Positions 23,478 through 30,985 of a DNA stretch of 45,659 bases are shown piece by piece. Location of the stretch: the IMG/VR virus record IMGVR_UViG_3300032322_002893, positions 1 through 45,659 of that record; one strand, given 5' to 3'. Numbering within the stretch: the first letter of the stretch is position 1; the number at the start of each line of letters is the position of its first letter. The notes below the pieces were generated by a model. That model was not told where the DNA came from and ran no database searches. It saw nothing but the letters and a program-made list of their open reading frames with translations. Position numbers and translations under genes: made by a program. Origin of the DNA: a virus.

Positions 23478-24986
23478 ATGAAATTTATGTCAATTTTACT
23501 TAGGGAAGGTAGAAAGGAAGATTTGAAGAAAAAATATTCTGATAAATTCGATGAAGATATAATAGATTGGATTTTGAATATTTCTGACCTCGTCGATTTC
23601 AATCACAAATACACTGATTTTGTTTTTAGAGTTCTTGAAAATGAAAATATGGATATTGAATGGTGGGTAGAAACAATAATTGAAGAACTCAAATTATTCG
23701 ACAAATATCAAAATCAACTCGAAAAAAAGGATATTAATCAATATCGAACTTTTACCGAATTACAAAATGCAGTTACTCCACTCCAACAAAAAGAAAAAGA
23801 AAAAGAATTAGAGGGTCAGGTTACAAAAATTTATGAAGATGACACTTTTGTAGTAGTTGCCCCAAAAACACGAGAGGCATCATGTAAATATGGTTCTAAT
23901 ACAAAATGGTGTACCGCAGCAAAACAAGATAACAGATTTGATACCTATACTACAGGAAAACAAAAACTATACTACATAATCAACAAGAAAAAAAGTACAG
24001 GTTCAAATTATTCTAAAGTTGCAATTCATTTCAATAATTCAGGCAATAAAACTTATTGGGATTCCTCAGACTATAATATGAATCCGAGAGAGGTTGATGT
24101 TTTGAATTACGCATTCCCTGAAATGATGCAAGCCATCGATGAAGACTACTCAACTTATATGAGTAAGTTCAATATGGAATCAATACTTCGAGATGCATTT
24201 AATACAAATCAAAAAACTATTTCTTCATTACCTAACTACTTGGGGTCAGATAAAGACATTTTTATAGTTGTTGAAGGATTTGATTCAATACCTGATATGA
24301 AAAGTCATTATGAGGGAACTGTTCAGATAGAATGGTCAGATGGTTATGATAATTTTTTAGTTGATAAATACAATCTATTTATAACGGTACAATATAAACC
24401 AAGTGATGGTAATATCTATCGTGCAGTTGTGGAATTTAACGGGGTGGACTTCGACCCCCCACCTGAATATTTTAGAGATTTAGGTTTAGAAACTGAGCAA
24501 TTTCATAATACCTATCCGATAAAAGAAGACGCTCGTGAAACCATTCTTTTTTTCGCCAGAAGTATTGCCGACAAAATAAGAACACTAGTCGGAGAAAATC
24601 CTGTTTTACAAAAATTAGTTGCTGGTGACAAAAAATTTTGGAGACCTGATAGATTTCATTATGGATACACATTTAAGAGGGCTGACAAAGGATATATTAA
24701 AAAATTGACCGATTGGTTAGATGCAGGTAAAGTCGGGACCAAACTTGACTTTTTAACTGACATAGGACAACTCGATAAAAAAGTCGAAAACGGAAAAACA
24801 TATTATTCGTTCAAGGGTAAAAACAATTTTTTACCATCTGTAAATTGGAGAGGACAGTTTTCATCATTCTTTGCTTCTGCTAGACTTGCCAATATTTTGG
24901 GTTACAGAAAAGTTGGTAATCAATTCTTACTTGTAAAAGGACCAAATTTTGACGCATTTAAGGAAGGAAACCTTAAAGCTCTTTAG
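23478..24986 (+). CDS. Hypothetical protein with KYGSxTKWCTA module
   Basis: A 502-residue protein. Its N-terminus MKFMSILLREGRKEDLKKKY carries an L-x-E step (8-10). Residues about 112-200 contain the module EASCKYGSNTKWCTAAKQD, LYYIINKKKS and SKVAIHFN, a widespread phage module of unknown function as far as I know. The protein encoded at 15555 has a degenerate copy. The rest is alpha/beta without recognised motifs. The TATTTAT box and leader suggest a late, perhaps packaged protein. The 3' end overlaps a small convergent membrane-protein gene by 14 bp. Confidence 0.75.
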   Translation: MKFMSILLREGRKEDLKKKYSDKFDEDIIDWILNISDLVDFNHKYTDFVFRVLENENMDIEWWVETIIEELKLFDKYQNQLEKKDINQYRTFTELQNAVTPLQQKEKEKELEGQVTKIYEDDTFVVVAPKTREASCKYGSNTKWCTAAKQDNRFDTYTTGKQKLYYIINKKKSTGSNYSKVAIHFNNSGNKTYWDSSDYNMNPREVDVLNYAFPEMMQAIDEDYSTYMSKFNMESILRDAFNTNQKTISSLPNYLGSDKDIFIVVEGFDSIPDMKSHYEGTVQIEWSDGYDNFLVDKYNLFITVQYKPSDGNIYRAVVEFNGVDFDPPPEYFRDLGLETEQFHNTYPIKEDARETILFFARSIADKIRTLVGENPVLQKLVAGDKKFWRPDRFHYGYTFKRADKGYIKKLTDWLDAGKVGTKLDFLTDIGQLDKKVENGKTYYSFKGKNNFLPSVNWRGQFSSFFASARLANILGYRKVGNQFLLVKGPNFDAFKEGNLKAL

Positions 24987-25194
24987 ATTTTCTTCGAAAG
25001 TAAAAGTAAAATCCAAAAAATAACGCCGCAATACAATACAAAACGAAGTTCGCTTTCCATAAACTTCCTGTCCACAATATTAGTGAATACTGAACGGCAT
25101 CGAACCCAAACGGATTGAAGAAAAGTGCCAACATAAGACATACCTGAGATATGTTTTCGAGAAATATGCTTCTCCAAGTTCTGTTTCTCTCCAT
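24973..25194 (-). CDS. Small two-helix membrane protein
   Basis: A 73-residue protein with two hydrophobic segments (about 13-26 and 46-67), a basic C-terminal tail (YFRRKSKEL) and a Pro/Gly turn (FFNPFGFDAVQYS). A second frame over the same DNA (24983-25201) is less membrane-like and more Cys/Arg-rich, so I prefer this one. Function unknown. It is convergent with the 23478 gene. Confidence 0.58.
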   Translation of the reverse strand: MERNRTWRSIFLENISQVCLMLALFFNPFGFDAVQYSLILWTGSLWKANFVLYCIAALFFGFYFYFRRKSKEL

Positions 25195-25259
25195 CTTCCA
25201 TAGATTGATATTAAAAGTTTATTCAAAGAAAACTTTGACCAATTGAATATAAATATGTA

Positions 25260-25266
25260 TATTTAT
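25260..25266 (+). promoter_or_regulatory. TATTTAT motif, candidate late promoter
   Basis: Lies 21 nt before the ATG of the epimerase-like gene. Confidence 0.4.
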
Positions 25267-25287
25267 GTTCCAATCAAACAATTGATT

Positions 25288-25749
25288 ATGAAACTTTTAA
25301 AATCACCTACGTTCAAAGATAATAGGGGTTCGTATACACCCATCCTGCTCGATGTAATGGACATCAAATGGGTACAATCCTCTATTAGTTATAATCAGAA
25401 TAAGTTTACTTTCAGAGGAATGCATTATCAGGAAAACCCTCCTCAAACCAAGTATGTGAAAGTTATCAAAGGCTCGATAATAGACTTTATATATGACTTG
25501 AAAACTAAGGAAGTAGAATATATAAAAGTTGATGAGAACTCAGCTGTGTTGATTGACAATACCAAAGCTCACGGATTTATTACATTAGAACCTGAAACTA
25601 TAGTCACTTACCTTGTAGATGGTGAATACAATCCCAACTCTGAACGTAGTATTGTTTGGGATACTATTCCTGAAATTAAATCTGAGATTTATAAAATAAT
25701 TGGTGATAGTGAACTTGTAATTTCTGAAAAAGACACTCAAGGAAAATGA
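25288..25749 (+). CDS. RmlC-like cupin, dTDP-4-dehydrorhamnose 3,5-epimerase family
   Basis: I chose the ATG at 25288 (MKLLKSPTFKDNRGSYTPIL; 153 aa). The cupin signature of RmlC is visible: F-x-D-N-R-G near the start, RGMHYQENPPQTKYVKVIKG (R, H and Q-x-K of the substrate pocket), IIDFIYDL with the strand-pair Asp, and the AHGFITLEP segment with the second His. True RmlC proteins are about 180 aa, so this one has lost some C-terminal sequence and may act on another dTDP- or UDP-sugar. It fits the other sugar-modifying genes in the window. It overlaps the following gene by 4 bp. Confidence 0.82.
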   Translation: MKLLKSPTFKDNRGSYTPILLDVMDIKWVQSSISYNQNKFTFRGMHYQENPPQTKYVKVIKGSIIDFIYDLKTKEVEYIKVDENSAVLIDNTKAHGFITLEPETIVTYLVDGEYNPNSERSIVWDTIPEIKSEIYKIIGDSELVISEKDTQGK

Positions 25750-25928
25750 TAGATATAAAAAAAATATTAGATGAAGTTGGACAAACAAAAAAATTCGAAG
25801 GTGTTGCCCCCGAAGGATTTGTTTTAGTTCATGAAAAAACTCTCGAGGATTTAAAAGATTTCGATGTTTGGAAAGACTGGAAAAATGGTTTTAAAACTAT
25901 CGAGGAGATGAATAAATTTAACTTCTGA
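25746..25928 (+). CDS. Small hypothetical protein
   Basis: A 60-residue charged protein, MIDIKKILDEVGQTKKFEGV to the end NKFNF, coupled to the epimerase gene by an ATGA overlap. It has a Trp-rich C-terminal helix (DVWKDWKNGF). I recognise no family. It ends 16 bp before tRNA-Thr. Confidence 0.6.
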   Translation: MIDIKKILDEVGQTKKFEGVAPEGFVLVHEKTLEDLKDFDVWKDWKNGFKTIEEMNKFNF

Positions 25929-25944
25929 AATACTTAATAGAAAC

Positions 25945-26017
25945 GCCCCCTTAGCTCAGTAGGTAGAGCAGTAGTTTTGTAAACTACTGGTCGCTGGTTC
26001 GAGTCCGGCAGGTGGCT
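25945..26017 (+). tRNA. tRNA-Thr(UGU)
   Basis: D-arm GCTC/GAGC, anticodon arm GTAGT-TTTGTAA-ACTAC (anticodon TGT), T-arm GCTGG-TTCGAGT-CCGGC. The acceptor GCCCCCT/AGGTGGC has a C-U mismatch at the fourth pair. CCA is not encoded. Confidence 0.93.
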
Positions 26018-26036
26018 CAGCAAACCGTTAGACAAT

Positions 26037-26129
26037 ATGTTTTATGTTTTTGATTACAAGGTAGAACTTGACCCAAATCCAGAGGAAACTCATGAAGAGT
26101 GGGAATCTGGTGACATAATCTATTTTTAA
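26037..26129 (+). CDS. Possible 30-aa peptide
   Basis: An ATG-TAA frame for 30 residues, MFYVFDYKVELDPNPEETHE then EWESGDIIYF, starting 20 bp after tRNA-Thr. The acidic, aromatic composition is protein-like and similar to other small phage proteins here, but there is no clear ribosome-binding or promoter signal. It ends 5 nt before a candidate structured RNA. Confidence 0.4.
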   Translation: MFYVFDYKVELDPNPEETHEEWESGDIIYF

Positions 26130-26134
26130 CGTGT

Positions 26135-26217
26135 AGTGGTCATACAAGTGTAACTGTCTGCAGCAGTGAAAGGAAGTCGACTCCTAGGTTTTTACCACTT
26201 GTCCCTGACCACTTTTT
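26135..26217 (+). ncRNA. Candidate structured small RNA with terminator-like tail
   Basis: Nested pairings are visible. AGTGGTC (26135-26141) pairs with GACCACT (26207-26213), 7 bp. CAAGTG (26145-26150) pairs with CACTTG (26196-26201), 6 bp. Inside lie two small hairpins, ACTG/CAGT (26153-26167) and AGGA/TCCT (26171-26185), each with a 7-nt loop. A T-run follows the outer stem, as in an intrinsic terminator. The shape is a closed multibranch RNA of about 80 nt between tRNA-Thr and the next gene. It does not fit the tRNA, tmRNA or hammerhead consensus. It could be a small RNA, or simply a large terminator. Confidence 0.55.
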
Positions 26218-26244
26218 TATTTACCTTTATAAAAAAAAAATAAC

Positions 26245-26772
26245 ATGCCAAAATTCACCATCGACATTCATGGAAGAGGTTCAGAAATTAATGCACACAA
26301 CATTTCTTCAGAACAAAAGGAAAAATTGAATCACCTCAACCTCGATGAGTGTATTTTAGAAGATGTTGCAGATATTTTAGAATTTGACGACACATTTAAT
26401 CTCATAGAAAGTGATGAAATCTATATTGGAGCCCATCCTGAAAATTCAAGGCTGACAGTCACACAACAAGATAATGAGACAGAGGTTTTTTCTGATGAGA
26501 TAAATTCATTAATTTTTTCAGAAACTATTTCCAATCAAACCTCTACTACCGAAATTTACCAAAAGAATAAACTTTACGTTAACGATAACATCAAGGGAAC
26601 CTTTTTCACTTTGGAGTTTGAAGGTGAAAAGTTTGAACCTAAGTTTTTGGAAATACACTTCACAGAAATAGAAGGAATAGAATTAGTTTCATCATTCAAA
26701 TACAAAGAAAAAGAATGTACATTCGGAGATTATTGGAGTAAAGGAATCGTTTATTTTTTATCGAATGAGTAG
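26245..26772 (+). CDS. Hypothetical protein
   Basis: A 175-residue acidic, beta-rich protein, MPKFTIDIHGRGSEINAHNI at the start. Strands such as GTFFTLEFEGEKFEPKFLEIHF alternate with acidic loops. I recognise no family. It overlaps the DUF2061 gene by 8 bp, suggesting coupled translation. Confidence 0.68.
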   Translation: MPKFTIDIHGRGSEINAHNISSEQKEKLNHLNLDECILEDVADILEFDDTFNLIESDEIYIGAHPENSRLTVTQQDNETEVFSDEINSLIFSETISNQTSTTEIYQKNKLYVNDNIKGTFFTLEFEGEKFEPKFLEIHFTEIEGIELVSSFKYKEKECTFGDYWSKGIVYFLSNE

Positions 26773-26992
26773 AAAAAATATCAACATACAAATCTATAAA
26801 ACTATAAGTTACAGAATCGTTGGTTCTTTAACCACAGTTGTCCTTTCATTAATATTAGGCCTTGAAATTAATTGGGCGGTAATTTTAGGATTAGGTGAAT
26901 TAATACTCAAACCAATTTTGTATTTTCTTCATGAAAGTATTTGGGATAAATACAAACAGAAAATCGACTATACCTCTGATAGGATTTTCTAA
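26765..26992 (+). CDS. DUF2061 membrane protein
   Basis: A 75-residue protein matching DUF2061: basic start, YKTISYRIVGSLTTVVLSL (helix 1 with the conserved K-T-I-x-Y/W-R), ILGLEINWAVILGLGEL (helix 2) and the signature KPILYFLHESIWDK (K-x-x-x-Y-x-x-H-E-x-x-W). The family is a predicted inner-membrane protein common in Bacteroidota and phages, function unknown. Confidence 0.85.
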   Translation: MSRKNINIQIYKTISYRIVGSLTTVVLSLILGLEINWAVILGLGELILKPILYFLHESIWDKYKQKIDYTSDRIF

Positions 26993-27001
26993 TTTTTTTG
27001 G

Positions 27002-27008
27002 TATTTAT
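27002..27008 (+). promoter_or_regulatory. TATTTAT motif, candidate late promoter
   Basis: Lies 5 nt before the ATG of the M23-repeat gene. Confidence 0.55.
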
Positions 27009-27013
27009 TGTCA

Positions 27014-28900
27014 ATGGACAATATATTATTAAACATCAGTGAAATTTATTCTGAGATTTTAAAAACAAAATCTCTTCTAAAGGAACAAGAAAAAAAAGTT
27101 CATATTTTCGGAGGTGCAAGTTGCAAATGGGGCGGAGGTCCTGATGGACACGCATCATACAATCCAAAAACATGGCAGGTAAATAGAGCTTGGGACATTA
27201 TGGGTTCTGATGGAACAAGTGTCTACGCAATAGACAATGGAGTAATTACAAGAGTAGAACAGAAAAAACACAATCCTGAAACCAAAGAATACGGGTATTC
27301 TATCGAGATGAATACTGAAGGGGATAAAATATATTACACTCATTTGTCTTCAATAGGTCCGAAAGTAAAACAAGGGCAAAAAATATCCCAAGGAGATTTG
27401 CTAGGTAAAATTGGAAAACCCGCTGAAGACCCCAATTGGCCTGTTCACGTTCATCTTGCATTGGAGACTGGAGATATCAAAAAACTAGTTGACGCTTATT
27501 GTAATGTTATTTTAAAGAAAGGTTCAGGAACAATGACAGGTGGAACAGGAAGTAGCTCAGCATCCACTGATAGTGAAGTATATTACGGAAATAAATCATT
27601 CGCCGATTTAGTTTTAGGTGACAAATATAAATTAGAATCAACTGAAGAAATGAAATCAATAAATGAAGTTACAATGATGGCTCCTGTACCTATTCAACCA
27701 GGATTCAAAGGGAATTTTTCACAGGTGAGAAAAGGTGGATACATTCATCCAGGTACAGATATACCCATACCTTCAGGGACCCCTGTAAAATCCCCATTAT
27801 CAGGTAAAGTAGTTGGTGTTCATTCCAATAGACATCCATGTGGTGGTACAATAGATATTGAGTATAGTGATGGATTTTGGTCAAGATTCTGTCATATGAA
27901 ACAGATAAATGTGAAAGTAGGTGATTTAGTTAATAGAGGTGATGTTGTTGGATTGAGTGGTGGGGGAGCTGGTGATTATGGCAAAGGTAGGTCATCAGGA
28001 CCACATTTACATTTCACATTGAAAAAAAATGGTCAAAAAGTTGACCCGGCTCATTATATGGAAAAGTTCAATGCTTCTGATATCACATATGACAGTTCAA
28101 TAAATTCGGACTCAAACTTAAATACAGACCAAGACTCAATTGAGGGTGAAGTTGATTATTCTTCGGGTATAAATGCATTAAATTCTACCGGTACTCAAAA
28201 ATCAAGTTCAAAAATATTCTATGGAAACAAAGAATTGGCAGATTTACTATCAAGCTCTGTGAATATTAAATTTGAAAACGAAATTAAAGAAGAAAAAGTC
28301 TACGGGGATTTTGGCAAATCACAACAATCAAGATATGGTTCAATAACTTTACCAAAGGAAAAAAACGAAAAAATTAAAAGTCCGATTGATGGGATAGTTA
28401 CAAGAGGAAAATATAATCCTTCATGTGTAAATCAAATATCTATATCTCATGAAATGGATGGAGATATCTTTATCCTTGAATATTGTGGAATCAGTAAACC
28501 GAGTGTCAGAAACGGTAATAAAATATCAAAAGGAGATATATTAGGAAAAACAGATACTGATGTTACGATTTCTCTGTTTGATGAATCTGGTTCGAGAGTT
28601 TATATTGACAATTATATAAAAAAGGAAATCACTAAAAGTGAGAAACTGGCTTCTAAAGGAATTAAATCAGAACCAAAACTTTATTATAATAATGCTTGGG
28701 GTAGGATATTGGGTAATATACTTACAACTCCTGTAAGTTGGTTTGAAGACCAATACGATGAAAAAACTGGTAACTTAAAACAAAAAAGATGGTCATCTCC
28801 TACTGAAAAAACACAACCAGACGATTGGATGGCTCAAGGGTCTCCTACATATTCGAAAAAATTAAAAGAACAAATAGAAAGGATTAAAAGAATATTATAA
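27014..28900 (+). CDS. Triple M23-like peptidoglycan hydrolase
   Basis: I chose the ATG at 27014 over a TTG two codons earlier (628 aa). Three LytM/M23-like units are present. Unit 1 (about 35-175) keeps YYTHLS and VHVHLAL but has RAWD where the first zinc His should be. Unit 2 (about 220-360) is intact: HPGTDI, FCHM and GPHLHF, so it is the likely catalytic unit, a zinc endopeptidase cutting cell-wall peptide bridges. Unit 3 (about 425-540) keeps the fold (SPIDGIVTRG, NGNKISKGDILGKT) but has lost the metal residues. Short spacers YYGNKSFADLVL and FYGNKELADLL recur between units. It could be the endolysin or a virion-borne hydrolase. I-x-E or L-x-E steps occur at residues 8-10 and 22-24. Confidence 0.86.
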   Translation: MDNILLNISEIYSEILKTKSLLKEQEKKVHIFGGASCKWGGGPDGHASYNPKTWQVNRAWDIMGSDGTSVYAIDNGVITRVEQKKHNPETKEYGYSIEMNTEGDKIYYTHLSSIGPKVKQGQKISQGDLLGKIGKPAEDPNWPVHVHLALETGDIKKLVDAYCNVILKKGSGTMTGGTGSSSASTDSEVYYGNKSFADLVLGDKYKLESTEEMKSINEVTMMAPVPIQPGFKGNFSQVRKGGYIHPGTDIPIPSGTPVKSPLSGKVVGVHSNRHPCGGTIDIEYSDGFWSRFCHMKQINVKVGDLVNRGDVVGLSGGGAGDYGKGRSSGPHLHFTLKKNGQKVDPAHYMEKFNASDITYDSSINSDSNLNTDQDSIEGEVDYSSGINALNSTGTQKSSSKIFYGNKELADLLSSSVNIKFENEIKEEKVYGDFGKSQQSRYGSITLPKEKNEKIKSPIDGIVTRGKYNPSCVNQISISHEMDGDIFILEYCGISKPSVRNGNKISKGDILGKTDTDVTISLFDESGSRVYIDNYIKKEITKSEKLASKGIKSEPKLYYNNAWGRILGNILTTPVSWFEDQYDEKTGNLKQKRWSSPTEKTQPDDWMAQGSPTYSKKLKEQIERIKRIL

Positions 28901-28902
28901 TA

Positions 28903-28930
28903 AAAAAACCCATCGAAAGATGGGTTTTTT
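28903..28930. terminator. Bidirectional intrinsic terminator
   Basis: 12-bp stem AAAAAACCCATC / GATGGGTTTTTT with a GAAA tetraloop between the convergent M23 and lipoprotein genes. Confidence 0.93.
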
Positions 28931-28939
28931 GTTGTATCA

Positions 28940-29140
28940 TTATTTGATGATACTACCGTCTTGGCTACCGCCACCAGATGAAACAGGGTCAACCACAGTC
29001 GCTGTAGTATCAACAACAGAAGTTGTATCTACAACAACAGAATCAACTACAGTAGAGTCAACAACAGATTCAGAAGATGTAGATGAACCACCGCAAGATG
29101 CAAGAGCGAAAACAGAAAGAATTAAGACTAGCTTTTTCAT
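28940..29140 (-). CDS. Small lipoprotein
   Basis: A 66-residue protein with a lipoprotein signal: MKKLVLILSVFALASC, lipobox A-L-A-S-C with acylated Cys at about 16. The mature part is a low-complexity Val/Asp/Ser/Thr sequence with VVDST/VVDTT-like units, ending in a Gly-rich tail. It lies between the M23 hydrolase and the holin-like gene, so an outer-membrane spanin (Rz1-like) is a reasonable guess, although mature Rz1 proteins are usually Pro-rich. It would be exported and anchored in a membrane. Confidence 0.72.
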   Translation of the reverse strand: MKKLVLILSVFALASCGGSSTSSESVVDSTVVDSVVVDTTSVVDTTATVVDPVSSGGGSQDGSIIK

Positions 29141-29312
29141 AAATTGTTTTTTTTTTGTTTATTTTCTAATGTTAAATGTAACTAATATTTTTTTTATCGT
29201 CAAGTTGGGTTTATAAAATATTTTATATTTTCATCAATAAAGACATTTCTTTGAACTCACCATCATCAATTTTAAGATTGGATATTGTGCTCGCATCTTT
29301 GAATAGTTTAGA

Positions 29313-29319
29313 TATTTAT
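29313..29319 (+). promoter_or_regulatory. TATTTAT motif, candidate late promoter
   Basis: Lies 31 nt before the ATG of the 54-aa holin-like gene, further away than in other genes. Confidence 0.4.
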
Positions 29320-29350
29320 AATTAGGCATAAACTTTTAAATAAAACAAAA

Positions 29351-29515
29351 ATGACTAAAGAACAAGTATTAGGTATTGTTAGACACGTAATTACTTTTGC
29401 GGGTGGTATTCTAGTTGTAAAAGGATTGGTTGATGATGCCATGGTTCAAGAAGTACTCGGTGGAGTTTTAGGACTTGTAGGTACTGTATGGTCAATTGTT
29501 GAAAAAAAGAAGTAA
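29351..29515 (+). CDS. Pam3-gp28-like putative holin
   Basis: A 54-residue protein, ATG to TAA, with the sequence pattern MTKEQVLGIVRHVITFAGGI, a hydrophobic segment ending LVVKGL, an acidic break (VDDAMVQE), then VLGGVLGLVGTVWSIV and a basic tail EKKK. The arrangement of two hydrophobic helices, an R-H pair and a W-S near the end resembles the small Pam3-gp28 putative holin family. A holin forms inner-membrane holes that time lysis. A TATTTAT box upstream and a strong terminator downstream make it a single-gene transcription unit. Confidence 0.72.
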   Translation: MTKEQVLGIVRHVITFAGGILVVKGLVDDAMVQEVLGGVLGLVGTVWSIVEKKK

Positions 29516-29533
29516 TCTTTTTGGAACAAATTG

Positions 29534-29565
29534 AAAAAACTCAGACAATGTCTGAGTTTTTTTTT
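29534..29565. terminator. Bidirectional intrinsic terminator
   Basis: 10-bp stem AAAACTCAGA / TCTGAGTTTT with a 5-nt loop and T-runs on both strands, between the holin-like and the convergent coiled-coil gene. Confidence 0.93.
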
Positions 29566-29863
29566 ATTCGTTGATAAGTTTACCTTGTTTTTTTAAACTT
29601 ACAACAGCTTTGTCTACTCTAGAGTCAATTTTTTTTGATAATTCTGTAAACTTCTGACTCATTTCTGATTTGTAGTCGGAATAATCTTTTTTTAAACTTT
29701 CCATATCTGACAAAAGTTTATCCTTTCTTTTAGTACCTCGATTTACCTCAATCCACATGAAGATGATGGTAATTGCAAAGATACCTAAAAAGAACATCGA
29801 GATTGGGTGTGGAAGTGAACTAACTGTCACTTCGTCTGACATTTTAACAACTTGTAATAACAT
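29564..29863 (-). CDS. Membrane-anchored coiled-coil protein, possible i-spanin
   Basis: A 99-residue protein with one N-terminal membrane helix (ISMFFLGIFAITIIFMWI, about 21-38) followed by a Lys/Glu/Ser-rich heptad region (about 45-90, KLLSDMESLKKDYSDYKSEM). That is the architecture of inner-membrane spanins (Rz-like): a signal anchor plus a periplasmic coiled coil. Its partner would be the lipoprotein at 28940, and the holin-like gene lies between the two, so the three may form a lysis cassette. There is no sequence proof. An internal ATG at codon 8 is an alternative start. Confidence 0.7.
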   Translation of the reverse strand: MLLQVVKMSDEVTVSSLPHPISMFFLGIFAITIIFMWIEVNRGTKRKDKLLSDMESLKKDYSDYKSEMSQKFTELSKKIDSRVDKAVVSLKKQGKLINE

Positions 29864-29902
29864 AATATTTGGTTTTAATTATAAAATTATTTCTAATACG
29901 GT

Positions 29903-29981
29903 TACTCCGACTCGTGATTCTGAGCTGTCACCATCAAGACAACAACTCTAGCGAGAGTCTACCCCCCCCATGGGAGGAGTA
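29903..29981 (-). other. Structured intergenic or leader region, no gene seen
   Basis: The 197-bp gap between the coiled-coil gene and tRNA-Arg(CCG) holds no credible ORF but clear self-complementarity. TACTCC (29903-29908) pairs with GGAGTA (29976-29981), enclosing a GTGA/TCAC hairpin, a strong ACTCT-AGCG-AGAGT hairpin (29945-29958) and a run of eight C residues (29962-29969). On the minus strand this would be the 5' leader of the coiled-coil gene. It could be a regulatory leader or a degenerate RNA gene. Confidence 0.35.
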
Positions 29982-30060
29982 TACGTCCTGTTACAAATAT
30001 AATTAAATTTATAACACGAAGTATCAGAAACGTTTTTATTTCAATGAACAATAAGTTCTG

Positions 30061-30131
30061 TGGATGGTGTAAGAGTCGAACCTACCTTAACTGAGTCGGA
30101 GTCAATTGTCTTACCGCTAAACGAACCACCC
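30061..30131 (-). tRNA. tRNA-Arg(CCG)
   Basis: Acceptor GGGTGGT/ACCATCC, D-arm GTTT/AGAC, anticodon arm ATTGA-CTCCGAC-TCAGT (anticodon CCG after U33), T-arm GTAGG-TTCGACT-CTTAC. It reads CGG, expected to be a rare codon in such AT-rich DNA. Confidence 0.9.
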
Positions 30132-30179
30132 TGCTAACATCTATAATTATAATTTGAAAAAAAATGTGAGTCAAATATT

Positions 30180-30863
30180 TTATCGATTATCTATATAAAT
30201 TAAAACCTGTTTGTAATAGTTTGTGAATTTATCTGACCATAAATCCCATTTAATATCAACACCGTCTATAGAAAGAACCTGAAAGTTATTGAACACTCTC
30301 AAATAAACATCTCTAAACACCTTGAATCGACTTGTGAGGTCAACCCCGTTGAATTGTCCCAAATGAAATTCACCTGCAACTTTTCTAACGTTTTCTTTAA
30401 TCCATATAAGATTTTCAACGTTAAAAATATCGTATTCACCTCCTTCACAGTCTGTTTTTATAAAATCTATCTTTTGGACATTATAGTTTTCTAAAAACTT
30501 CTTAAATGTAATTGTATAGTGTTGTAATTCTTTATCATTATATGCCTCAATTTTATCACTTACCCCAACGTTACTTGAAATTGCTTTATTAATACATGTA
30601 ACATTTCCTGTTATAGTGTTTTTGTTCAGAGTAGGGAATTGGTCAAAACTTGGTTCGACACAAAAGACATGTTTGGGATTATTATTCAAAATAGAATATG
30701 TAAAAATTCCTGTGCTGGCACCAACGTCCATAACAATATCCCCTTCATCTACTGTGAAAAATTTTTCGTAAATTCTTTGATTAAAAATTTCATCTCCAAT
30801 AAATGACTTGTACCATTCTGAAGAATTTCCCCAATCAAAATTTTCTAAGTTAAGATTATCCAT
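30180..30863 (-). CDS. FkbM-family SAM methyltransferase
   Basis: A 227-residue class I methyltransferase. VMDVGASTGIFT (about 43-54) is the SAM-binding motif I, VFCVEPS holds the acidic residue of motif II, and KIDFIKTDCEGGEYDIF is the FkbM signature (D-x-x-K-x-D-x-E-G-x-E). FkbM enzymes usually O-methylate sugars on surface glycans or natural products. It belongs to the scattered set of glycan-type enzymes in this window. It lies between two arginine tRNA genes. Confidence 0.9.
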   Translation of the reverse strand: MDNLNLENFDWGNSSEWYKSFIGDEIFNQRIYEKFFTVDEGDIVMDVGASTGIFTYSILNNNPKHVFCVEPSFDQFPTLNKNTITGNVTCINKAISSNVGVSDKIEAYNDKELQHYTITFKKFLENYNVQKIDFIKTDCEGGEYDIFNVENLIWIKENVRKVAGEFHLGQFNGVDLTSRFKVFRDVYLRVFNNFQVLSIDGVDIKWDLWSDKFTNYYKQVLIYIDNR

Positions 30864-30879
30864 TTCTATTTTTTTAGAG

Positions 30880-30951
30880 TGACCCCATTAGGATTCGAAC
30901 CTAAACCAGCTCATTCGAAGTGAGACATACTATCCGTTATACTATAAGGTC
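30880..30951 (-). tRNA. tRNA-Arg(UCG)
   Basis: Acceptor GACCTTA/TGGGGTC (two G-U), weak D-arm GTAT/GTAT, anticodon arm TCTCA-CTTCGAA-TGAGC with a U-C mismatch at pair 27-43 (anticodon TCG), T-arm TTAGG-TTCGAAT-CCTAA. It reads CGA and perhaps other CGN codons. Confidence 0.88.
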
Positions 30952-30985
30952 ATATTTTGAACTTATTTGTATCTCCGGATTTTTA

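Noticed and set aside
24983-25201. Alternative 72-codon minus-strand frame overlapping the small membrane protein
   Set aside because: It lacks the clean two-helix pattern and basic tail of the frame kept; only one can be real.
26135-26217. Reading the structured RNA candidate as a tRNA or hammerhead ribozyme
   Set aside because: There is no TTCRANY T-loop before the 3' acceptor strand and no CTGANGA core.
29223-29312. Minus-strand open frame with a protein-like ending (KIDDGEFKEMSLLMKI then stop) but no start codon
   Set aside because: It could be the 3' remnant of a lost gene, but 30 residues without a start are too little to call a pseudogene.
29903-29981. Possible tenth tRNA on either strand
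   Set aside because: No T-loop consensus and no 7-nt anticodon loop with U33 were found.
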